DNA of 64,000 nt from Planctomycetia bacterium (GTDB taxonomy: Bacteria; Planctomycetota; Planctomycetia; Pirellulales; UBA1268): positions 1-64,000 of the forward strand of contig JAIOPD010000091.1 of the NCBI GenBank assembly GCA_021414115.1, read 5' to 3'. The notes beneath the pieces were generated by a model. That model did not search any database and was not told the DNA's origin. It saw only the letters and a list, made by a program, of their open reading frames with translations. The position numbers and the translations under genes were made by a program. Within the stretch, counting starts at the first letter, position 1. Each line of letters starts with the position of its first letter. Positions 12,264 through 21,413 of the stretch are shown here, piece by piece.

Positions 12264-14483
12264 TCAACGGGCCGGCGTCGATTCCTGAACCTTCGCGGTG
12301 TCGGTGAGGCCCGTCGCACCGGAGAGGGCGCGCAGGTAGTCGATCGTGACGTTCATCGCCTCGTCGAAGGAGAAATCGCGGCGGACGACGGGCTTCTTCT
12401 GCATCTCGAGCTCCTCGAGCTTCTTCTCCTCCTCGTCCTCGGCCGCCTTGCCCTCGTTCCATTGCTTCGCGAACTCCGTCTCGACGAGCGAAATCGTCTT
12501 TTCGTCCTTCCGCTTCTCATAGCGGGCGATGTCGTTGGAGAGTTTCTCGAACTCCTTGTTGGTCGCGACCCGCTTGGCCGACTCCTCGCGAAGCTTCGCC
12601 ACCATGCCGTCGGTCACCCGGCCGGTCGACTGGAAGTCGGCCCGCGGCACCTTGTCGAACGTGATCGCATGATCGAGGTCGCATTCGCCGATCGGCAGGT
12701 GCGAGGTGATGCTGGGGATCTCCACGTCGCTCTTCACGCCCTCGAGTTGCGTGCTGTCGCCCGACGGCCGGTAGAACTGCTGGATCGTCACCTTGATCGC
12801 GCCGAGCGACGGCACGTTGTCGAACCGCGGAAACAGCTGCCGGCCCACATCGAGCAGTGTCTGGACGGTGCCTTTCCCGTGCGTCGACTTGTCACCAACG
12901 ATAAGGCCGCGGTGATAATCCTGAATGGCACCAGCGAGGATCTCGCTGGCACTGGCGCTGAACTTGCTCGTGAGCACCACCAGCGGCCCGTCCCAGGCCA
13001 CGCCCTGATCGACGTCGTCGTACGGCCGCACCTGCTTGTCGGCGTCTTTGATCTGCACGACCGGCCCCTTGTCGATGAACAGCCCAGTGAGCTTGATCGA
13101 CTCGGGCAGCGAACCGCCGCCGTTGCTCCGCAGGTCGAGCGCCACGCAGTCGACCCCCTTCTGCCGAAACTCGTCGAGTAGTCGCTTGCAGTCGCGGGTG
13201 CTGCTCTTGAACTCCGCCTGCCCCTGCTGGGCGCCGGCCATGTCCATGTAGAAGCTCGGCAGGTTGATGACGCCGATCCGGTACGGCGAGCCGTCGGCCT
13301 TCTTGCCGTGCTCGATCACCTCGCCGCGGGCCTCGGCGTCTTTGAGTTCGATCTTGGCGCGGGTTATGTCGTAGACCTTGGGCGCGGTCTCGCCGACCGG
13401 AATCACCTTCAGGCGAACGACCGTGCCCCGCTTGCCACGAATCAGCTTCACGACCTCGTTGAGGTTCATGTCGACCACGTCGACGATCTCCCCCTCGCCC
13501 CCCTGCCCGACGCCGACCACACGGTCCTTCGACTTCAACCGCCCGTCGCGGTCGGCCGCACCACCAGGCGTGAGCTCGACGATCGTCGTATAGCCATCCT
13601 CACCTTTGAGCTGGGCGCCGATGCCGTCGAGTTGCAGCCGCATGCCGATCTCGAAGTTTTCGAGCGTGCCGGGCGACATGTAGCTGGTGTGCGGGTCGAA
13701 ACTACTGGTCAACGACGAGAGGTAGGTCTCGAGCAGCTCGTCGGCCGTCATCTGATGCCAGCGCTTGGCAAGGCTCCGGTAGCGGCGGAGCAGTTTGTCC
13801 TTCGCCTCCTCGGAGGGCGTCTTCTCCATCTTCTGCACGAGCAGGTCGTATTTGATCCGGCGCTTCCAGAGATCCTCGGCCTCGGCATCGCTTCGCGCCC
13901 ATTTCGTCTCGTCACGATCGATGACGATCGACTCGGGAGCCGTGAAGTCCTGCGGTCCCTGGATCAGTCGTTCAATGAGCGGCAGTCGCGAGTCGACCCG
14001 CTGCAGAAACCGGTCGAGCACCTCGTAGGCGAACGTCACGTCGCCCCGCTTCACGAGGTCGTCGAGCGAATCCCGCTTCTGCATGAAGCCGTCGACGTCG
14101 CTCTGAAGAAAATAGACCTTCATCGGGTCGAGAGCTTCGAGAAACGCGGCGAACCAGCGCTGGGCCATCTCGTCGTCGATGGGCTTCCGCAGGAAGTGCT
14201 CACGCTCGAGTTGCCGGCGGACGGCCACCGCGATGTGGCGGTCGTTGGTCCCCGGCTTCATTCCGGCCGGGGGGGCAGCGGGCTGGCTGGGAATAGCCGC
14301 CGACGCTGGGGGAGTCGTCGGCGCGGAAGGCGCGGCGATCACCGGCCGATCCGCTGGGGCCACGACGGCCGGAGGCTGGGTGAAGCCCTGCGAGAGCGCC
14401 GGCGAACTTGCCTGCACCAGAAGCACGGCCGTGGTCATCGCGGCCAGTCCGATCATCCGCCCTGATTGAATCATGCCGTTCAC
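12264..14483 (-). CDS. prc: Carboxy-terminal processing protease (S41 family, Tsp/Prc type)
   Basis: The 739-residue enzyme is a periplasmic serine protease of the tail-specific protease type, which trims or degrades exported proteins from their C-terminal ends. Residues 1-32 are a signal peptide, followed by a proline/alanine-rich linker. A long N-terminal helical domain comes next, then a PDZ domain (MSPGTLENFEIGM through the L-T-P-G-G-A-A-D-R region), then the catalytic core with LDLRSNGGGSL, the serine motif KFSASASEILAGA and the lysine motif STHGKGTVQ. A C-terminal DUF3340-like region with charged coiled-coil stretches follows. The GTG start at 14483 has a GGAGG site 9 bases upstream. 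It is divergent-free: genes on both sides are read toward or with it. Confidence is high. Confidence 0.95.
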   Translation of the reverse strand: MNGMIQSGRMIGLAAMTTAVLLVQASSPALSQGFTQPPAVVAPADRPVIAAPSAPTTPPASAAIPSQPAAPPAGMKPGTNDRHIAVAVRRQLEREHFLRKPIDDEMAQRWFAAFLEALDPMKVYFLQSDVDGFMQKRDSLDDLVKRGDVTFAYEVLDRFLQRVDSRLPLIERLIQGPQDFTAPESIVIDRDETKWARSDAEAEDLWKRRIKYDLLVQKMEKTPSEEAKDKLLRRYRSLAKRWHQMTADELLETYLSSLTSSFDPHTSYMSPGTLENFEIGMRLQLDGIGAQLKGEDGYTTIVELTPGGAADRDGRLKSKDRVVGVGQGGEGEIVDVVDMNLNEVVKLIRGKRGTVVRLKVIPVGETAPKVYDITRAKIELKDAEARGEVIEHGKKADGSPYRIGVINLPSFYMDMAGAQQGQAEFKSSTRDCKRLLDEFRQKGVDCVALDLRSNGGGSLPESIKLTGLFIDKGPVVQIKDADKQVRPYDDVDQGVAWDGPLVVLTSKFSASASEILAGAIQDYHRGLIVGDKSTHGKGTVQTLLDVGRQLFPRFDNVPSLGAIKVTIQQFYRPSGDSTQLEGVKSDVEIPSITSHLPIGECDLDHAITFDKVPRADFQSTGRVTDGMVAKLREESAKRVATNKEFEKLSNDIARYEKRKDEKTISLVETEFAKQWNEGKAAEDEEEKKLEELEMQKKPVVRRDFSFDEAMNVTIDYLRALSGATGLTDTAKVQESTPAR

Positions 14484-14553
14484 GCGCTGGATCCTCCGTG
14501 CCTGGCCCCGGAAACCGACAAGGGGCCCAAGTCGTTCATTGTGACGAGTCGCA

Positions 14554-15363
14554 TCATCCTTGGCGAGACAGGCTTTCCGGGCCGATCGCCTCGACCGCCC
14601 GGGCCACCAGTGCCCGGGCCACGAGCGGATCGGCCCCCAAGCGTGCCACCTGCACCCATTCGAGGTCCGGCCGCAGGCTGCGACCCGAGCAGACCGCCGC
14701 CGTCACCTGCTCTTCCACGTGACCGCGAAACAGCAGATGGGGCTGCACGACGATTCTACGCACCTCGCCCCGGACGGGGTCGCAAGCCGCGGCGATCGCC
14801 TCGTCGAGCCGGGGCCGGGCGGCCGCCACGAAGCCGAGTTCGATCCGGCGCGGTCGGCCCCCGGGCTCGTCGGCGAGCGACGCCTCGGTGAACGACCTCA
14901 GTTGCGACACCGCCCCGGGATCGCTCGAACCGCGGCCGACCATCAGCAGGACCGTTTCCGCCGGTGCCACCGGCCGCAGGTCGGCGACCGCCTCGTGACG
15001 CCGCTGCCGCGACAGTTCCACGATCTCCCGCTGGCAGCCGAAGGGCTCCGTCTGACGAACTCGCAAGCCAAGCGTGGCCGCGGGCCCGGCGATCGCCTCG
15101 GGCACGTCCCGCTTGGCGTGTCCGGCGGCGAAGAGCAGGAGCGGCGCCGCCACGATCTCCCGGCATCCCCGCTCGGCCAGCCGCTCGAGCGCGGCGGCGA
15201 TCGTTGGACCGATCACCTCGAGAAACCCGAGCTCCACCGCGACGCCGGGAAGCCGTTCCGCAACGGCGTCCGCGATAGCCCTCGTTTCGGCGGCCCCCAC
15301 CGGATCAGCCGTGCCGTGGCCGACGACGAGCAGGCCAACGTTCGGAGGAAACGGCCCGTCCAT
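14554..15363 (-). CDS. cbiX: Sirohydrochlorin chelatase, two-domain CbiX type
   Basis: The 269-residue protein matches CbiX/SirB chelatases, which insert cobalt or ferrous iron into sirohydrochlorin for cobalamin or siroheme synthesis. It has two related halves. The first shows VVGHGTADPVG and FAAGHAKRDVPEA, the two histidine motifs that bind metal. The second starts with MVGRGSSDPGA, where arginine replaces the first histidine, and has PHLLFRGHVEEQV later, so it keeps the second histidine only. The first half is therefore the likely active site. The start codon overlaps the stop of the MFS gene (TGATG), so they are co-translated. Which metal is used cannot be told from the sequence. Confidence 0.85.
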   Translation of the reverse strand: MDGPFPPNVGLLVVGHGTADPVGAAETRAIADAVAERLPGVAVELGFLEVIGPTIAAALERLAERGCREIVAAPLLLFAAGHAKRDVPEAIAGPAATLGLRVRQTEPFGCQREIVELSRQRRHEAVADLRPVAPAETVLLMVGRGSSDPGAVSQLRSFTEASLADEPGGRPRRIELGFVAAARPRLDEAIAAACDPVRGEVRRIVVQPHLLFRGHVEEQVTAAVCSGRSLRPDLEWVQVARLGADPLVARALVARAVEAIGPESLSRQG

Positions 15364-16694
15364 CAGCGTGTCGCCCCCGCCCCCGCGATCCGCGGGAGGA
15401 GCAACGACACCGCGATCAACACGACCACCGCGGCCGCGAACGGCAGCGCGTGCGACGGATGCAGGCCGAACAGGAATGATCCCACGAACGGCCCGATGAT
15501 GCGGCCGAGCGACGCGAACGATTGGTTGACTCCGAGCACCTCGCCCTGCCGCGCCGGATCGGCCCGCTTGGAGATCAGTGCCGACACAGACGGATTGACG
15601 CAGGCGAAGCCGGCCACAGCCACGGCCGCGGCAACATAGAAGACGGCCCTCAGGCCCGCCGTCCCGCCCGCCGCCGGGTCCCGGAACACCCACCAGGCGA
15701 CGCCGCCGAGCAGACCGAGGCCGACGAGCATGAGCGTCACACCCGCGGACAGCATCCGGTTTTCCGGGAAGCGCTTGGCGAGCGGCCGGTAGGCGCCTCC
15801 CGCGATCAGCAGCATCAGCCCGATGAAGGCGAAGACCAGGAAGTTGTCGTTGTCCGTCATTCTGAAGGCCGAACTCGTGAGCCGCGCGAGCGTGGCCTCG
15901 AAGTTGGCGAAGGCGACGATCGACAGAAAGTAGACGAGCACGAGCACGCCGACCGTCGGCATCCGCAGCACGGCGGCCGTCCGCGAGAGCCCCGAGTGTT
16001 GACGCGGCGGAACGCCTCCCGCCGGCCGTGTCTCCTTGAACACGAAGATCGCGATCAACAGCGCGATCAAGGACAGCGCCGACGCGATCGCCCCAACGCC
16101 CCACGGCTGCTGCTTGAAGAGCGCCAGACCGAAGTAGGCGATCAGCGGTCCCAGCGTGAAGCCGCCGCCAAACGCGATCCCGATCAGAGCCATGCCGCGA
16201 GCCCGATTTTCGGGCGTCGTGCAATCGGCGATCACGGCCGCCGCCGTGCCGACGCTGGCCCCCGCGATGCCGGCGCCGATCCGCGACAGCAGGATCAGCC
16301 CGAGCGCCACGGTCGCCATTTCGCGGGACGGCAGCGGATCGGTCGGAACCGTCACGGCCCAGCCATACACCGCGTAGAAGACGACCGAGCCGGCGAGGCT
16401 GAGGAGCAGCAGCGGCCGCCGACCGACGCGATCCGAGAGTCGGCCCCAGATTGGGCTGAACAGAAACTGCATCAGCGAAAACACGGAAAACAGCACGCCG
16501 ATCGCGGCTCCGGTGGCGGCGTCGGACAGCCCGAGGGCCTGAAGGTAAGGCTCGGCCTGTCGCGGCATCACCGGCAGGACGATGCCGAAGCCCAGCAGGT
16601 CGATGAACACGGTCAGGAAGACGACGAGCAACGCCCCCCGCGACGCGGCAGCGCCGGTCGAACCGGAGTCGGTGGTGTCCGATCGCGTTTGCAT
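15363..16694 (-). CDS. MFS transporter of the tetracycline-resistance (TCR/Tet) subfamily
   Basis: The 443-residue protein has about twelve hydrophobic helices and the drug:H+ antiporter signature. Landmarks are GFGIVLPVMP in helix 1, the loop motif GRLSDRVGRRP between helices 2 and 3, and the helix-4 motif RIGAGIAGAS. The family covers tetracycline exporters and many uncharacterised efflux pumps, so no drug can be named. The start at 16694 puts 23 polar residues before helix 1; an upstream open frame to 16910 would overlap xseA. The gene is co-translated with the chelatase downstream. Transport of a tetrapyrrole or metal is only a possibility. Confidence 0.88.
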   Translation of the reverse strand: MQTRSDTTDSGSTGAAASRGALLVVFLTVFIDLLGFGIVLPVMPRQAEPYLQALGLSDAATGAAIGVLFSVFSLMQFLFSPIWGRLSDRVGRRPLLLLSLAGSVVFYAVYGWAVTVPTDPLPSREMATVALGLILLSRIGAGIAGASVGTAAAVIADCTTPENRARGMALIGIAFGGGFTLGPLIAYFGLALFKQQPWGVGAIASALSLIALLIAIFVFKETRPAGGVPPRQHSGLSRTAAVLRMPTVGVLVLVYFLSIVAFANFEATLARLTSSAFRMTDNDNFLVFAFIGLMLLIAGGAYRPLAKRFPENRMLSAGVTLMLVGLGLLGGVAWWVFRDPAAGGTAGLRAVFYVAAAVAVAGFACVNPSVSALISKRADPARQGEVLGVNQSFASLGRIIGPFVGSFLFGLHPSHALPFAAAVVVLIAVSLLLPRIAGAGATR

Positions 16695-16770
16695 GCCCGG
16701 TCCGATTGCCTCGCGGTTTCGCCTCGCGCTCCGGAGAGCGCCCGATGCACGACTGCTACACTGGCGGCCC

Positions 16771-18021
16771 ATGGCCACCCGCGTCGCCGCAGACAGCAAG
16801 AGCCCGCCCGACGACGCCCAGAGCGTGTCGGAGCTGACCGCCCGCGTCAAGGAGCAGCTCGAGACGCGGTTCGCCGACGTCTGGGTGACGGGCGAGGTAA
16901 GCAATCTCACCCGGGCCTCGAGCGGCCACGTCTACCTCTCGCTCAAGGACGATGCAGCGGTGCTGCGGGCGGTGATCTGGCGGGGCGCCATGCAGGGGCT
17001 GGCCCTCGAGCCGACCGACGGCCTCGAGGTCATCTGTCACGGACGGCTCGAGGTCTACGCGCCCCGCGGCACCTACCAGCTCACGATCGACAGGCTGCAC
17101 GCCGTCGGCACCGGGGCACTCGAGGCGCAGCTGCGGCGGCTGCACGCAAAACTCGAAGCCGAGGGCGCCTTCGCGGCGGCACGAAAGCGGCCGCTGCCGC
17201 CATTTCCGCAACGGATCGCCGTGGTCACGAGCCCCACGGGCGCCGCCATTGCCGACTTTCTCAAGACACTCCTCTCCCGCTGGCAGGCCAGCGAGGTGAT
17301 CGTGGTGCCCTCCAGGGTGCAGGGGGCGGGCGCGGCCGAGGAACTCGCCGCGGCCCTCGGGGTCGCCGCCCGGCTGCGTCCGGCCGTGGACGTGATCGCG
17401 CTGGTGCGAGGAGGCGGCAGCCTCGAGGACCTCTGGTCGTTCAACGAGGAGGTGCTCGTCCGCGCGGTGGCGACGTCGCCTGTCCCGGTCGTGTCGGGCG
17501 TCGGGCACGAGATCGACGTCTCGCTCTGCGACCTCGCCGCGGACGTTCGCGCCCTCACGCCGACCGACGCGGCGGTGAAGATCGTGCCCGACGGGCGGCA
17601 GGTGGCCGCGACGGTGGGCACGCTCGGCCTGCGACTCGACGCGGGCCTCTCCCGCCGCCTGGAGATGGCGCGGGAGCGGGTGGTGTCGCTGGCCCGGTCG
17701 CGGATCTTCGCCGACCCGAACCGGCTCGTCCGCGATCGTCGCGACGCCCTCGACCAGCATGCCCGTCGCCTGCGACGGCTCGCCGGACTCGCCGTCGATC
17801 GTGGTCGCGAGCGGCTCGCCGCGGCGGCCGCGCGACTGGAGGCGGGCAGCCCCCTCCATCTACTGGCCCGCGGCTGGTCGTTGACGTCGACGGAGCGTGA
17901 CGCGGCAACGCTGCGGAGCGTCGTGGGGCTAGCACCGGGCGACACCCTCGTCACGCAACTTGCCGACGGGCGAATCTGGAGCACCGTGGAAAGGATCTCG
18001 AACGATGATGTCAGAACCTGA
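16771..18021 (+). CDS. xseA: Exodeoxyribonuclease VII large subunit
   Basis: XseA is the catalytic subunit of exonuclease VII, which degrades single-stranded DNA in repair. The 416-residue protein begins with an OB-fold (VWVTGEVSNLTRASSGHVYLSLKD), followed by the nuclease domain with AVVTSPTGAAIADF, ALVRGGGSLEDLWSFN and VVSGVGHEIDVSLCDL. A long coiled-coil region rich in Arg and Leu comes next, and a short strand-rich tail ends it. The start at 16771 gives the usual short N-terminus. A TACACT sequence at 16757-16762 would put a transcript start almost at the ATG, so the message might be leaderless. The gene heads a tight plus-strand operon. Confidence 0.96.
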   Translation: MATRVAADSKSPPDDAQSVSELTARVKEQLETRFADVWVTGEVSNLTRASSGHVYLSLKDDAAVLRAVIWRGAMQGLALEPTDGLEVICHGRLEVYAPRGTYQLTIDRLHAVGTGALEAQLRRLHAKLEAEGAFAAARKRPLPPFPQRIAVVTSPTGAAIADFLKTLLSRWQASEVIVVPSRVQGAGAAEELAAALGVAARLRPAVDVIALVRGGGSLEDLWSFNEEVLVRAVATSPVPVVSGVGHEIDVSLCDLAADVRALTPTDAAVKIVPDGRQVAATVGTLGLRLDAGLSRRLEMARERVVSLARSRIFADPNRLVRDRRDALDQHARRLRRLAGLAVDRGRERLAAAAARLEAGSPLHLLARGWSLTSTERDAATLRSVVGLAPGDTLVTQLADGRIWSTVERISNDDVRT

Positions 18022-18373
18022 CGACGCGGCCGCAAACTCCGGCCAGACCTCCTCCTTTGAAACGGCACTCGCCGACCTCGGCGGACTCGTCTCGAAGCTC
18101 GAATCGGGAAGCCTCGGACTCTCGGACTCGATCGCCGCCTACGAGCGTGGCGTGTCCCTGCTGCACCGCCTGCACGAGGAACTGGCCGCTGCCGAGAAGA
18201 AGGTCGGCGTGCTGGTCCGCATTGACGAGGAGGGCCGCCCGATCCTGACGCCGCACGAGACGGCGACCGTGGCTGAAGCGGCCGCGACGGCGGCGGTGTC
18301 CACGCGCGGCGGAGCCAGGAAGCCGCGGTCGAAAACGCTTCCCGGGATGGACGATGCGGCCGACGCCGTCTAG
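18005..18373 (+). CDS. xseB: Exodeoxyribonuclease VII small subunit
   Basis: XseB forms many copies per large subunit and controls exonuclease VII assembly. The 122-residue product contains the conserved helix pair FETALADLGGLVSKLESG and SDSIAAYERGVSLLHRL, which is the whole family domain, at about residues 19-70. The C-terminal 50 residues are an alanine-rich extension ending in a basic segment, longer than the usual 70-80 residues. The start overlaps the xseA stop by 17 bases and has an AAAGGA site upstream. A second ATG follows immediately. Confidence 0.93.
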   Translation: MMSEPDDAAANSGQTSSFETALADLGGLVSKLESGSLGLSDSIAAYERGVSLLHRLHEELAAAEKKVGVLVRIDEEGRPILTPHETATVAEAAATAAVSTRGGARKPRSKTLPGMDDAADAV

Positions 18374-18452
18374 ACTTCTCCCCGGGTGACACACACGTCA
18401 GGGCGGCACGATCGTCCTCCCTCCGAGCCTCGCACCACCTGCAGGCCCCCGT

Positions 18453-19442
18453 ATGGCAAGCTGCCCGGTGACCAGCAGAGATTCCACGTCCGCCGCGCCG
18501 TCGCTCGACGCTCATGACGAGCAGGTCGGTCGTTCGCTGGATCGCGTGCGGCAGTTCATCGAGCCGCGGCTCGAGGCGGCATTCCGGCTGCCGGACGACG
18601 CTCCCGAACGGCTCGCCGACGCGATGCGGTATGCGACCCTGGCGCCCGGCAAGCGGCTGCGTCCGGCACTGGCCCTCTGGGCTGCGCAGGCCTGTGGCCG
18701 GCCAGAAACCGATGCAACGAGCCTGTGGACGGCCGCCGCGCCCGCGGCGATCGCCGTGGAGATGATCCACGCCTACTCGCTCGTGCACGACGACCTCCCT
18801 GCGATGGACGACGACGACCTCCGCCGTGGCCGTCCCACCTGTCACCGCGCCTACGACGAGGCGACCGCCATCCTCTGCGGCGACGCGCTCCAGGCATTGG
18901 CCTTCGAGGTGCTCGCGGCGGGCATGCCCGCCGCGGCGGCCGGCCGGGCCTGTCTCGTGCTGGCCCGCGCCGCCGGCGCCGAAGCGCTCGTCGGCGGCCA
19001 GGTGGACGATCTCGCCGCTGAGCGAGGCTGGATGTCGCTGCGGCCCACGACGGCCGACGACCAGATCGCGTGGATGGACCGCATCAACCGCCGCAAGACC
19101 GGCGCACTGTTTCTCGCGGCGCTCGAGCTCGGCGGACTCGCGGCGGCCGCCGACACGGCACAGCAGGCCGCCTTGGCATCGTTTGGCAGGGCATTCGGAA
19201 TCGCGTTTCAAATCGCCGACGACGTGCTCGATGCCGAGGGCACCGAGGCCGCGATGGGCAAGCGTGTCGGCAAGGACGCCGACCGCGGCAAGATCACCTA
19301 TCCCACGGTCGCCGGCATCGCCGCCGCACGGGAGCGGGCCCGCGATCTGGCCGCTCAGGCGGTCGCCGCGGTCGAACCACTGGGCAAACCCGCCGCGGAA
19401 CTGGCGGCCCTCGCCCGCTGGATCGTCGCCCGCGATCATTAA
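18453..19442 (+). CDS. ispA: Polyprenyl synthetase, geranyl/farnesyl diphosphate synthase type
   Basis: The 329-residue enzyme condenses isopentenyl diphosphate with allylic diphosphates, giving C10-C20 prenyl diphosphates for quinones, carotenoids and carrier lipids. Both aspartate-rich motifs are plain: the first as DDLPAMDDDDLRRG (FARM) and the second as DDVLDAEGT (SARM). The GKRLRP motif and the KTGALF strand are also present. The residues before the first motif (EMIHAYSLVHD) suggest a short-chain product such as farnesyl diphosphate, which would fit ispA. It lies directly before dxs, so the operon supplies both the precursor and the elongation step. Confidence 0.93.
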   Translation: MASCPVTSRDSTSAAPSLDAHDEQVGRSLDRVRQFIEPRLEAAFRLPDDAPERLADAMRYATLAPGKRLRPALALWAAQACGRPETDATSLWTAAAPAAIAVEMIHAYSLVHDDLPAMDDDDLRRGRPTCHRAYDEATAILCGDALQALAFEVLAAGMPAAAAGRACLVLARAAGAEALVGGQVDDLAAERGWMSLRPTTADDQIAWMDRINRRKTGALFLAALELGGLAAAADTAQQAALASFGRAFGIAFQIADDVLDAEGTEAAMGKRVGKDADRGKITYPTVAGIAAARERARDLAAQAVAAVEPLGKPAAELAALARWIVARDH

Positions 19443-19470
19443 GAGGACCCGCACGGAGCACTTCCACGCC

Positions 19471-21393
19471 ATGGCCGACATCCTGCCCAGCATCCTCTCG
19501 CCGCGCGACCTCCAAGGCCTCTCCATGGAGCAGCTCGAGCAGCTCGCCGCCGAGATGCGGCGGGCGCTCTGCGAGGTCGTCACGTCGCGAACGGCCCACT
19601 TCGCGTCGAACCTCGGCGTGGTGGAACTCTGCCTGGCGCTGCATCGCGTGTTCGACTTCAGCCGCGACCGGCTGATCTGGGACACCGGCCACCAGATCTA
19701 TCCCCACAAGCTGATCACCGGCCGGTTCGCCCGATTCGGCACGATCCGCACCAAGGGCGGGCTGATGGGCTATCCCAATCCGGAGGAGAGCCCCTACGAC
19801 CTGTTCATGACGGGCCACGCCGGGTGCAGCGTGTCGACGGCGCTCGGTCTCGCCAGCGGCGACAGCCTGCGGGGCGAAGACGATCGCCGCAGCGTGGCCG
19901 TGATCGGCGACGGGGCCCTCCCGTCCGGCATCGTCTTCGAGGCGCTCAACAACGCCGGCTTCCTCAAGAAACGGCTGCTCGTGATCCTCAACGACAACAA
20001 GATGTCGATCTGCCCACGGGTCGGAGCGCTGGCCGAATACCTCGACACCGTGCGGACCAACCCCTGGTATCGCGGCATCAAGCACCAGGCCGGCGAGCTC
20101 ATCAAGGGCGTGCCGATGGTCGGCGAACAGGTCGAGCGGATGCTGACCAACGTCAAGGACTCGCTCAAGGCGACGCTCCACGGCGGCATGCTCTTCGAGG
20201 CGATGGGCGTTCGCTACTTCGGACCTGTCGAAGGGCATTCGCTCCCCAACCTCATCCGCTACCTCGAACTCGTCAAGGACGAGGAGGGGCCGATCCTGCT
20301 CCACGTGCTCACCGAGAAGGGGCACGGCTTCAAGCCGGCCGAGGCCGATCCCGTCTTCTTCCATACCCCGGCCCCGTTCGAGTGTGACGACGACGATTGC
20401 ATCGTCTCGATCAAGAAGTCGTCGTCGCGGGCCTACACCGACACGGCATCGGCAGCGATCGGAGCGGCCCTGCGGCGCGACAAGCGGGTGACGGTGATGA
20501 CCGCCGCGATGTGCCAGGGCAACAAGCTCGAGCCGGTTCGCGAGGAGTTTCCCGACCGCTTCTTCGACGTCGGCATCTGCGAATCGCACGCCGTCGCCTT
20601 CGCGGCCGGACAGGCCAAGGCCGGCTGCCTGCCGATCGTCGACATCTACAGCACGTTCCTCCAACGGTCGTTCGACCAGATCTTCCAGGAGGTCTGCCTG
20701 CAGAACCTGCCGGTCGTGTTCATGCTCGACCGGGCCGGCCTGACGGGCCCCGACGGCCCCACCCACCACGGCAGTTACGACCTCGGCTACCTGCGGTTGT
20801 TTCCCAACATGGTGGTGCTCGCCCCCGGCGACGAGCACGACCTCGCCGCGATGCTCGACTGGGCGCTCGCCCACGGCGGACCGGTCGCGATCCGCTACCC
20901 CAAGGCGGTCGTGGAAACCCACGCCGGCCCGCGGATGCCGCTCGAGCTCGGCAGGTCGGAAGTGCTCGCCGAGGGTAACGATGGCCTCGTGATCGCCTGC
21001 GGCACGCTCCTCGGCGAGGCGCTCAAGGCGGCGCAGCAACTGCACCGGGAGGGGCTCGAGATCGGGGTGATCAACGCCCGGTTCGTGAAGCCGCTCGACG
21101 GCGGCATCGTGGAACGGCTCGAGACGGTGCCCTGGGCCGTGACGCTCGAGGAAAACGCCCTGCCCACCGGCTTCGGCAGCGGAGTACTCGAGGCCGTCAA
21201 CGACGCGGGCATCCACACCGGCCCGATCGTGAGGCTGGGACTGCCCGACCGGTTCGTGGAGCACGGGGAGCGGGCCGAACTGCTCGCCGATCTCGGGCTC
21301 GACGCCGCCGGGATCGCCGCCACCTGCCGTCGGCTCGCCGGTCGCGAGCCGTTGACTGCCGATGCCTCCGCACATGCCGCGGCCGATCGCTGA
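19471..21393 (+). CDS. dxs: 1-deoxy-D-xylulose-5-phosphate synthase
   Basis: Dxs joins pyruvate and glyceraldehyde 3-phosphate with thiamine diphosphate, the first step of the non-mevalonate isoprenoid route. The 640-residue protein has the expected order: WDTGHQIYPHKLITGR, the thiamine motif GDGALPSGIVFEALNNAG ending LNDNKMSI, GICESHAVAFAAG with the catalytic glutamate, and DRAGLTGPDGPTHHG. Some motifs differ from E. coli Dxs: GHAGCSVSTALG stands where GHSSTSI is usual. It is closer to the divergent Dxs-like sequences found in several phyla, but the catalytic residues are present. The ATG at 19471 follows a GGAG 12 bases earlier. It lies 28 bases after ispA. Confidence 0.92.
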   Translation: MADILPSILSPRDLQGLSMEQLEQLAAEMRRALCEVVTSRTAHFASNLGVVELCLALHRVFDFSRDRLIWDTGHQIYPHKLITGRFARFGTIRTKGGLMGYPNPEESPYDLFMTGHAGCSVSTALGLASGDSLRGEDDRRSVAVIGDGALPSGIVFEALNNAGFLKKRLLVILNDNKMSICPRVGALAEYLDTVRTNPWYRGIKHQAGELIKGVPMVGEQVERMLTNVKDSLKATLHGGMLFEAMGVRYFGPVEGHSLPNLIRYLELVKDEEGPILLHVLTEKGHGFKPAEADPVFFHTPAPFECDDDDCIVSIKKSSSRAYTDTASAAIGAALRRDKRVTVMTAAMCQGNKLEPVREEFPDRFFDVGICESHAVAFAAGQAKAGCLPIVDIYSTFLQRSFDQIFQEVCLQNLPVVFMLDRAGLTGPDGPTHHGSYDLGYLRLFPNMVVLAPGDEHDLAAMLDWALAHGGPVAIRYPKAVVETHAGPRMPLELGRSEVLAEGNDGLVIACGTLLGEALKAAQQLHREGLEIGVINARFVKPLDGGIVERLETVPWAVTLEENALPTGFGSGVLEAVNDAGIHTGPIVRLGLPDRFVEHGERAELLADLGLDAAGIAATCRRLAGREPLTADASAHAAADR

Positions 21394-21413
21394 ATCCTCG
21401 CGGAGCGAGCGCC

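Noticed and set aside
15522-17900. A 792-residue open frame on the plus strand
   Set aside because: It is antisense to the MFS exporter and then a shifted frame of xseA. No motif supports it.
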